Shown: one piece after another, positions 1 through 5,452 of the stretch | Numbering within the stretch: the stretch's first letter is position 1 | How the letters are laid out: every line of letters starts with the position of its first letter | DNA from: Bacillota bacterium | GTDB lineage: Bacteria > Bacillota > Clostridia > Christensenellales > CAG-138 | DNA length: 7,051 bases | Direction: 5' to 3' | Assembly (NCBI GenBank): GCA_023458355.1 | Contig: JAEWZS010000088.1 | Coordinates: 1-7,051 of the forward strand | Translations under genes and position numbers: made by a program | Notes under the pieces: generated by a model | Database searches by the model: none | Seen by the model: only the letters and a program-made list of their open reading frames with translations | What the model was told of the DNA's origin: nothing

Positions 1-1781
1 ACGCCTACAGCACCCACTGTTGGATTTAATCCGGCGCCGTACACGAAGCCGCGTTCGCCAAGCGCGAAAGAACCTGCAAACACCGTGGAGGAGAGCGTTG
101 TACCCGAACCCGTAACGCCCGACGAAATGCCGCCTAACACCGGCACGTTTCCGGAAGAACCACCGCCTGTCGACACCGGCGTCACCGTTATGGTGAAGAT
201 ATTGTTGGCCATATCAGGATCAGGCTGAACTGCCTCTGCCTGCAAGTTAAAACTATTAGCAGCCGAGGAAGAAACCGAAGCGCGTAACGTCAAGACCGCC
301 GTGTCTCCGCTGTCGAGTGGGTCGGGGTACCAATAACCGTAATCGGTATATGTAGAATCGCTGTTATAATACCCCGATGACGTAACATCCGACACATACG
401 TGAGCCCTGCGGGTAACATTGCATCCACCCAAATGTTTGATGCTGTATCAGGCCCATTGTTCGTGAGCGATACCGTAAACGTGACGTTGCCTCCTACTTG
501 AGGCTTTGCGCTGCTTACGCTTGCTGTTACGGCAATATCCGCCCTGTCAGAAACCCGCAGGGACGCTGAGTTATTTTCTAGGCTTCCCTCAATCTGATCA
601 AGTGAAGAAAGAGACGCTGTCGCAACACGCAGTGCAGTATAATCGACAGTAGCCTTGAACACTATCTTTTTGTCAGCGTAATTGGTGAGCGTACCCACAG
701 TCCAATGTCCTGAGGCCGAATCATAAGTCCCCTGCTCCGGTGCAGCGCTCACGAGTGTAACGCCTGCGGGAAGAGGAATCGATACAACAACGTTTGTTGC
801 GTTGCCGGAGGTGTTAAGGGAAATTGCTGTATAAAAGGTGACCTCGCCGGTCAGATTTCCCGTCTGATCGTCAAAGCCCATCGACAAGGAAAGATCGGCG
901 CTGGATGAATTTCCGAACGTATCGGTATCCGTTGCGGAGTTGTTGCTTGCATTCGAGTCAATTACAGGCGAGGTGACGACGGCCGTCGTACTCAGGGAGC
1001 CGGACGCCGCGGAATCGGTTCGTACGCTAAACCAGAATGTATAGCTGGCACCCTTTAGAAGGTTGATCGTTGACGTCAACGCACCGGTACCGTTTGAGGG
1101 ATTTGCGTAAGCGCCCGAGTAATAACCGTTAGGTCCCCAGATAGCGCCGGTCGCTCCTGTCGGCAAGGCGCAGTTTAGAGTAGCACCTATTACGTCGCTC
1201 GGCCCGTTGTTTGTTACCGTAATCGTATAAGGCGCTGTTTCTCCGGGAAAGAGCGATGTTGTACTGTCGTTGATCGTTACCGAAAGATCCGCCTCCGGCG
1301 TTAGGATATCGGTATCCGTAGCTTGCAGGGAACCATCGTCAAGTGATGCTCGAACACTGAAGCTTCCCGTGGCAGCAGATTGGATGCCCACACAAAGGTT
1401 AAATATGACGGATGCTCCCACCGGCAGGGATACGCTTGTCATATAGGAATCGCTCACCGGGGTATTCGCCGACACCTTGCCGGCTACTTCGCCAACCGTT
1501 CCGCCGCCCGAGGTTGTGGCAGTCCAGTTCCCGGAAGGGCCGGTAAAGTCGTTTTGCGTCTTATCAGGCAGCATGCAATATACGGGGATGTTCGTTTCCA
1601 TGTCCGGCCCTGCGTTTGTCACGACGATTGTATACAACTGCTCGGTACCGGGGGCTGCCGTTGCGGTCCCGTTGCTGATTGTTATCGTTACATTGGCGCC
1701 GACAGCTTGCGCCTCCCTCCCCGGCAACAGCATGATCGCCGGCAGAAGGATCAGTATCATGAAAAGTATCCGTTTCTTCAT
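1..1781 (-). CDS. Secreted DUF11-repeat surface protein, 3' end outside window (partial)
   Basis: An open frame runs from an ATG at 1781 to the left edge without a stop (593 codons seen). The start is chosen for its ribosome site AGAAGGG (1789-1795) 7 bases upstream and for the signal peptide it produces: MKKR, a hydrophobic stretch at residues 5-19, then AQA at 24-26 as a signal peptidase I site. Four tandem beta-rich domains of DUF11 type follow at about 27-160, 163-290, 295-412 and 414-535. Domains 1, 2 and 4 carry the typical core (YTIVVTNAGPD, YTITVTNNGPSD, FTVSLTNNGPD) followed by a LP-x-G-type strand; domain 3 lacks the NNGP turn. A Gly/Ser linker (about 539-544) leads to a fibronectin-like module with the motif ERGFVYG near the edge. 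Such proteins usually act outside the cell as adhesins or stalks. No anchor is visible because the C-terminus is missing. Domain type is fairly sure; the ligand is unknown. Confidence 0.85.
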   Translation of the reverse strand, partial: MKKRILFMILILLPAIMLLPGREAQAVGANVTITISNGTATAAPGTEQLYTIVVTNAGPDMETNIPVYCMLPDKTQNDFTGPSGNWTATTSGGGTVGEVAGKVSANTPVSDSYMTSVSLPVGASVIFNLCVGIQSAATGSFSVRASLDDGSLQATDTDILTPEADLSVTINDSTTSLFPGETAPYTITVTNNGPSDVIGATLNCALPTGATGAIWGPNGYYSGAYANPSNGTGALTSTINLLKGASYTFWFSVRTDSAASGSLSTTAVVTSPVIDSNASNNSATDTDTFGNSSSADLSLSMGFDDQTGNLTGEVTFYTAISLNTSGNATNVVVSIPLPAGVTLVSAAPEQGTYDSASGHWTVGTLTNYADKKIVFKATVDYTALRVATASLSSLDQIEGSLENNSASLRVSDRADIAVTASVSSAKPQVGGNVTFTVSLTNNGPDTASNIWVDAMLPAGLTYVSDVTSSGYYNSDSTYTDYGYWYPDPLDSGDTAVLTLRASVSSSAANSFNLQAEAVQPDPDMANNIFTITVTPVSTGGGSSGNVPVLGGISSGVTGSGTTLSSTVFAGSFALGERGFVYGAGLNPTVGAVG

Positions 1782-1788
1782 TCTTTTT

Positions 1789-1795
1789 CCCTTCT
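1789..1795 (-). promoter_or_regulatory. Ribosome binding site of the DUF11 gene
   Basis: AGAAGGG on the minus strand lies 7 bases before the ATG at 1781. It decides between this start and the ATG at 1800, which is in another frame and opens only a shadow frame without a signal peptide. Confidence 0.7.
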
Positions 1796-1855
1796 TTCAT
1801 GCTTGCCTTATCCCTCGGCATATTGCTCAAGAATTAGCCAAACTATATTTGACGT

Positions 1856-1890
1856 AGCATAGCACACGCATGTCACAAAATGTCACAAAA
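1856..1890 (-). promoter_or_regulatory. Candidate activator-dependent promoter with tandem 10-base repeats
   Basis: Two perfect adjacent copies of TTTTGTGACA (minus strand) occupy 1871-1890. Nine bases further downstream lies TATGCT (1861-1856), which matches four of six positions of a -10 box. No good -35 box is present at 17 bases, as expected for a promoter that needs an activator. The leader to the DUF11 start would be about 65-70 bases. SARP-type regulators are known to bind short direct repeats a few bases upstream of a -10 box, and the response regulator encoded next door has that output architecture. The repeats are seen directly; the promoter role and the assignment to this regulator are inferred. 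Confidence 0.45.
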
Positions 1891-1926
1891 AAGGACAAGA
1901 AAGGCCCCGTCGTATCTGTCGGGGCC
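1887..1926 (-). terminator. Intrinsic terminator after the response regulator gene
   Basis: On the minus strand GGCCCCG (1926-1920) pairs perfectly with CGGGGCC (1909-1903) around a 10-base loop. The following bases, TTTCTTGTCC and then TTTTTT (1902-1887), form a broken U-tract. It begins 11 bases after the stop codon of the response regulator. Its last T residues run into the first copy of the 10-base repeat, so the end of one operon and the control region of the next are packed together. Confidence 0.75.
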
Positions 1927-1937
1927 GGTCGATGGTA

Positions 1938-3032
1938 TCATATTTTCATCTGCTCATATGCTTCCCTGTACCGCGCGGGTGGCCTTTCCCCAAGCTCTTG
2001 ACGAAGCATGCGGTCATATTGGAGGTAGTGTGTGAGAAACGCTTCGCGGTCCTCTTTTTTTAATGCAAGCTCCATAAGCCTGATATGCGCCTCCTCACAC
2101 AGAATACCTCGCCGCGAAAGCGTCTCGAGCGTTCCCACAGCCTCGTCGTCCCTGCCGCATGCAATTAAAAAATCGCTCAGCCCAAGCGCAATGCGCTCGT
2201 ACTCCGCCTCAATATCCCGAGCACTTTCCGCTGCCCAATCATAGCTTTCACCATCGAGATACATGCCTTTACATAGTTTAAGCGCTTGCATGGCCTCCGC
2301 GGCATTGTGCGCGGTAACAACTGCATTTGCGCGTGCAAAACGCATAAAGTCTGTATAATCACATACATTGGGTGCCAAAAATAAGGTATTTTGTTCCGTG
2401 AGCCGCACAAGCGTCTGACTTTCATCCATTTTTAAAAGTAAACTTTTCAGGCGTGAAAGCGTCATATACAGGTTGTGGAGCGCTTTTTTATCTCGTGAAC
2501 CGCCAAAAAGCACATCAGAAAGTTCGGCTTTGGAGACGGGTTTTTCGCAGCGATCAATCAGGTATAAAAAAAGCTCGCGTACACGCCGCGTTTCCCACTT
2601 GATATCAATGGGTGATTCCAGTAAAAACCCACCGAAGCAGCTTATTTTTAAAGCTTCAGTGCTATAATGCCGCACCAATTGCTTTTCCAAATACGCTATG
2701 CAGGATGTAAGCCTCTCCCGACTTACAGGTTTGAGCAAAAAATCCTGCGGGTGCGCAGCATATGCTTCAAGCGCAAATTGGGGATAAGCGGTTACGAACA
2801 CAATAAGCATATGGGGTACTCGCTCCAACATTTTCTGAGCTAAAGCAACCCCGCCAATACCGGGCATATCGATATCGAGAAACACCGCATCGGGGGGGTT
2901 CTCCATAATGGTTGAAAGCGCTTTATCGGGATCCGTATCCGTGCTTATCACTTTAACCCCGGCGTGGCTTTGGAGTAAATATTGGAGTTCCTTAAGGCAA
3001 AGCGGCTCGTCGTCAACAAGAGTGATTTTCAT
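1938..3032 (-). CDS. Response regulator with receiver, winged-helix and BTAD (SARP-like) domains
   Basis: The 364-residue protein starts with a receiver domain (1-120): acidic pocket D7/D8, phosphoacceptor D53 in FLDIDMPG, conserved T81 and K101 followed by P102. An OmpR/SARP-like winged helix follows (about 129-215; WETRRVRELFLYLI, then RLKSLL). The rest (about 225-364) is an alpha-helical bacterial transcriptional activator domain with family hallmarks: W266, EEAHIRLM at 313-320, and a closing YDRMLRQELG. The expected role is a cytoplasmic transcription factor switched on by phosphorylation from the kinase encoded just upstream. The ATG overlaps the end of the kinase gene by 20 bases and has GGAGAG (3043-3038) 5 bases before it, so translation is probably coupled. 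All receiver residues needed for phosphorylation are present. Targets are unknown; the adjacent DUF11 gene is the obvious candidate. Confidence 0.92.
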   Translation of the reverse strand: MKITLVDDEPLCLKELQYLLQSHAGVKVISTDTDPDKALSTIMENPPDAVFLDIDMPGIGGVALAQKMLERVPHMLIVFVTAYPQFALEAYAAHPQDFLLKPVSRERLTSCIAYLEKQLVRHYSTEALKISCFGGFLLESPIDIKWETRRVRELFLYLIDRCEKPVSKAELSDVLFGGSRDKKALHNLYMTLSRLKSLLLKMDESQTLVRLTEQNTLFLAPNVCDYTDFMRFARANAVVTAHNAAEAMQALKLCKGMYLDGESYDWAAESARDIEAEYERIALGLSDFLIACGRDDEAVGTLETLSRRGILCEEAHIRLMELALKKEDREAFLTHYLQYDRMLRQELGERPPARYREAYEQMKI

Positions 3033-4848
3033 ATTTACTCTCCATCAGCGGGATTTCAAAATACACTTCGCATCCGCCCCCCTCGGGTACTGAGAACACC
3101 AGCGTGGTTCTATAAAGGCGCTGTAGGCGGCGGTCGATATTCGTCAGCGCGATGCCTTGCTGACCTGCAGGTTTTAAACAGGCAATGCCCACGCCGTTGT
3201 CACGCACGCCTGCGCGGAGCTTCCCGTTTTTTGAGCGTAATACATATACCGTAACTATGCCTTCTTCCCTTTTCAGGTTTAATCCATGCACAAACGCGTT
3301 TTCCACAAGAGGCTGCAGCGTAAGCGGCGGGAGTAGAGCGCGCTCCTCTGCAATTTCGCATGTAAGGCGAGGGAAGCCGTTAAACCGTGCCTGTTCAAGA
3401 GCAGCATAGGCGTAAACATACTCCATCTCCTGCGAAACGGTAATGGTTTGTGCATGCTCAAAGCTGTAGAATCCGCGCAGATATGTGCTGAAATTTACCA
3501 GGAGATCTCGTGCATCATCGGGCTTTTCGCGAGAGATCGCAATGATTGCCGTGAGCACATTGTTGATAAAATGCGGGCGGATCTGCCCTCTTAGGTAGGC
3601 GACTTCCGTCTCGCGCGCTTTGCGGTAGCGCAACGCAGTAACACCGATTTGCGCAAAAATCATCGCCAGGTATTCAGGTGCCGAGCTTTTTACAACGTAC
3701 GTTGCGATGCTTCCGTCAGCCGCAAGCATTTTGTATAGTATAAGTCCAAGCAGCAAACACACCCCGCCAAGCATTAGCGGCGCGCCGTCGCGCGCCTGAT
3801 ACGCTGCACGCGCAAGGTGGATGACTACGGCTGCCATTACAGCAACCAGCACGCCGTTCATGACCGCGTACAAGGGCATTACAACAGCGAGAGGCAAAAG
3901 AAAAACCAAAGCAGATACCGCGACCATGTAGCCCAAAACCATTGCTACCTGATAGCGTGGTACGATGCCGGGGTAGCAGTGATATACAAAATACAGGAGC
4001 AAGAATTGTGCGAGAGGCATGCTGAAATAGTTAAGCCTTGTGAGCCACTTTAGCTGTATCGTAGGGAACAGCGTCCCAAGGGGGGCATCTCCGATGAGGA
4101 GCACGCGCAAAAGCGCCGCAGCGCAAAGTGCCGGCATAAAAAGCGCATCCTTTTCGCCACGCTGTGCTGCAAAAAAGATGATGTAAAATAGAATTGCCGC
4201 CAGCAAACAGGTGACGGAAGCAATCGTTATGTCGTGCAGGAGAGCATCCGTCACCATAATTTGCCGCTCAGTTCCAAATAGAATGGGCCTCCACATACCC
4301 CCGAGCCCATAGATATGGTTTTCTACCTGCAAAACAATATCGAAATTGCTGTCCGGAGCTGTAAAGTAGGCAAGCTGCGGGCGATGCTTACCCGCCGAAG
4401 CAATTTCAGTGTCTGAAAATGCACCACCCTGTGCTGCAAGGGTATCCTTCACATAAAGCCGATACCCGCCTCCCACAACCTGTGTACGCAGGCCATAACG
4501 CTCACCGCGCAATGCACCTTTGACATGTAAAACGTATGTAGCCCGCCCGTATCCGCTTTGTTGCAAAGGCTCTTCTGAATGGAGCTCATTCCAAGCATTG
4601 GGAACTGTTACAAGTATACGCCCGGGTGCATCGGCTTCAATCTGCCCGATATTTAGCAGCGCACCGTCGATAAACTCCCATTCGCCCGCAAGTGAAAATG
4701 CATTTTTTCCGCTCCATGATGTAAGGTCGAGCGTTCCGCCTGTAGCTTTGGGTGCAGGCAGTAAGGCGTTCAGCAGCAGCGTGCACGCAAGCACGAAAAC
4801 AGCCATTAAAGGTGGAACAAAAACACACGCTCCCTTTTTCCACACCAT
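3013..4848 (-). CDS. 7TMR-DISM sensor histidine kinase, LytS-like (611 aa)
   Basis: The protein has an N-terminal membrane segment (about 9-30), an extracellular beta-rich domain (about 38-200; FSLAGEWEFIDGALL and GYGRATYVLHV resemble the DISMED2 sensor domain, thought to bind carbohydrate-like ligands), seven hydrophobic helices (about 206-227, 234-253, 273-291, 299-320, 322-344, 356-374, 390-407), and a cytoplasmic His_kinase/HATPase module. The phosphoacceptor is H426 in QIRPHFINNVL. ATP-binding elements are the N-box at N517 (LVENAFVHG), the DNGVGI box at 550-555, and GIALTNI at 565-571. All catalytic motifs look intact. The expected partner is the response regulator whose gene overlaps its 3' end by 20 bases. 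I chose the ATG at 4848 because GGAGGA (4859-4854) sits 5 bases before it and the protein then begins with a short charged stretch and a membrane helix. The in-frame ATG at 4992 would add 48 residues encoded across the terminator and promoter region. The ligand is unknown. Confidence 0.9.
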   Translation of the reverse strand: MVWKKGACVFVPPLMAVFVLACTLLLNALLPAPKATGGTLDLTSWSGKNAFSLAGEWEFIDGALLNIGQIEADAPGRILVTVPNAWNELHSEEPLQQSGYGRATYVLHVKGALRGERYGLRTQVVGGGYRLYVKDTLAAQGGAFSDTEIASAGKHRPQLAYFTAPDSNFDIVLQVENHIYGLGGMWRPILFGTERQIMVTDALLHDITIASVTCLLAAILFYIIFFAAQRGEKDALFMPALCAAALLRVLLIGDAPLGTLFPTIQLKWLTRLNYFSMPLAQFLLLYFVYHCYPGIVPRYQVAMVLGYMVAVSALVFLLPLAVVMPLYAVMNGVLVAVMAAVVIHLARAAYQARDGAPLMLGGVCLLLGLILYKMLAADGSIATYVVKSSAPEYLAMIFAQIGVTALRYRKARETEVAYLRGQIRPHFINNVLTAIIAISREKPDDARDLLVNFSTYLRGFYSFEHAQTITVSQEMEYVYAYAALEQARFNGFPRLTCEIAEERALLPPLTLQPLVENAFVHGLNLKREEGIVTVYVLRSKNGKLRAGVRDNGVGIACLKPAGQQGIALTNIDRRLQRLYRTTLVFSVPEGGGCEVYFEIPLMESKYENHSC

Positions 4849-4853
4849 AGGCT

Positions 4854-4859
4854 TCCTCC
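4854..4859 (-). promoter_or_regulatory. Ribosome binding site that fixes the kinase start
   Basis: GGAGGA on the minus strand lies 5 bases before the ATG at 4848. The much longer frame from 4992 has no comparable site and starts inside the terminator hairpin of the preceding gene. Confidence 0.8.
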
Positions 4860-4913
4860 GTATTTTATGGGCAAACGCCCGGTTTTCGTTACATATTGGC
4901 GAAATTTGGTAAT

Positions 4914-4943
4914 ATAATATCACACGCAGCTTTCGTATATCAA
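4914..4943 (-). promoter_or_regulatory. Candidate sigma-A promoter of the two-component operon
   Basis: TTGATA (4943-4938) and TATTAT (4919-4914) each match five of six consensus positions and are 18 bases apart. Transcription would start near 4907, giving a leader of about 60 bases. An alternative nearby uses a perfect TTGACA (4968-4963) with the weaker TTTGAT (4944-4939), also 18 bases apart. Both lie between the hypA terminator and the kinase start. Confidence 0.55.
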
Positions 4944-4977
4944 ATATTGTCCTTCTAGCTGCTGTCAAAGCAAAAGC

Positions 4978-5005
4978 AGAACCGCATGCCATAGCATACG
5001 GTTCT
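4978..5005 (-). terminator. Intrinsic terminator after hypA
   Basis: A 12-base-pair stem with one G-T wobble and a 4-base TATG loop spans 5005-4978. On the minus strand, AGAACCG begins the left arm and CGGTTCT ends the right arm. The tail is GCTTTTGCTTTG, so T-rich but interrupted. It starts 18 bases after the hypA stop. The stem is symmetric enough to act from either side, but no plus-strand gene ends here. Confidence 0.7.
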
Positions 5006-5023
5006 TTATCATACTATCGAGTT

Positions 5024-5365
5024 TTAACAGGCTACGATTTCTTTAATAACAAACTCCCTGCCGCTCAACAACTCAAAGCGCGGCGAACCGCAATGCGGGC
5101 ATTTTCTTTTGTGCTCTACTACATTAAATACCTTATGGCAATGCCTGCATCGCCCGTTGCCGGGCAGTGTCTCAATCACAAGGCGCGTGTTTTCAAGCAC
5201 AGTGCCGTCTGCGGCAGCAGGATAGCATGCCTCGATAAACTTAGGTATCACAGGCGATAGTTCGCCTATCTGCAGCACAAGCGCATCGATCTTATTTAAG
5301 CGCTGCTCATAATAAATTTTCTCGACCGACTTAACAATTTCGATCATCACGCCAAGCTCATGCAT
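5024..5365 (-). CDS. hypA: Hydrogenase maturation nickel metallochaperone HypA
   Basis: The 113-residue product has the normal HypA/HybF length. It starts with MHELGVM, in which His2 and Glu3 with the N-terminal amine are the known nickel ligands of the family. The zinc finger is complete: two CxxC pairs at C73/C76 and C89/C92. In the family, HypA works with the GTPase HypB to deliver Ni to the large subunit of [NiFe]-hydrogenase (or urease in some bacteria). The gene lies downstream of a GltD-like oxidoreductase on the same strand and before a terminator, so it is probably the last gene of that transcript. The ribosome site is weak: GAAGG (5381-5377) lies 11 bases upstream. No hypB, other hyp genes or hydrogenase subunit is visible in the window. 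Family assignment is firm; the client enzyme is unknown. Confidence 0.93.
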   Translation of the reverse strand: MHELGVMIEIVKSVEKIYYEQRLNKIDALVLQIGELSPVIPKFIEACYPAAADGTVLENTRLVIETLPGNGRCRHCHKVFNVVEHKRKCPHCGSPRFELLSGREFVIKEIVAC

Positions 5366-5368
5366 TTC

Positions 5369-5443
5369 TCAATTTGCCTTCACGAATATGTTCTTCACCT
5401 TTTTAAGGGCGATTTTGCCTTTGCGCTTCACCACGGGGGGCAT
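5369..5443 (-). other. Basic 24-codon stretch, possible severed tail of the oxidoreductase or tiny ORF
   Basis: An ATG at 5443 opens a frame of 24 codons, MPPVVKRKGKIALKKV followed by eight more residues, with eight Lys/Arg and a TGA at 5371-5369. It is in the same frame as the oxidoreductase, separated from it by TAA, TAG and two sense codons. It has no ribosome binding site of its own. Its stop lies 3 bases before the hypA ATG, and the weak hypA ribosome site lies inside it. The tight spacing to hypA and the shared frame suggest it was once the oxidoreductase C-terminus, cut off by stop mutations. It could also be chance, or a very small translated ORF. Confidence 0.35.
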
Positions 5444-5452
5444 GATAGACTA

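Noticed and set aside
1564..1830. Minus-strand 88-codon frame from 1830
   Set aside because: It is out of frame with the DUF11 gene, has low-complexity charged content and no domain; the overlapping frame with signal peptide and DUF11 domains is the real one.
1380..1862. Plus-strand frames of 160 and 126 codons (1380-1862 and 1477-1857)
   Set aside because: They lie antisense to the continuous minus-strand DUF11 frame, show no recognisable domain and have no clear ribosome site; they are shadows of a repetitive coding region.
4869..4880. Small GGGC-GTTT-GCCC hairpin in the kinase leader
   Set aside because: With four base pairs and no T-tract it is too small to call a terminator or riboswitch, though it lies about 10 bases upstream of the ribosome site.
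4520..4912. Plus-strand frame of 130 codons
   Set aside because: It is antisense to the extracellular domain of the kinase, which has clear domain motifs, and it runs through the kinase promoter; it has no recognisable fold.
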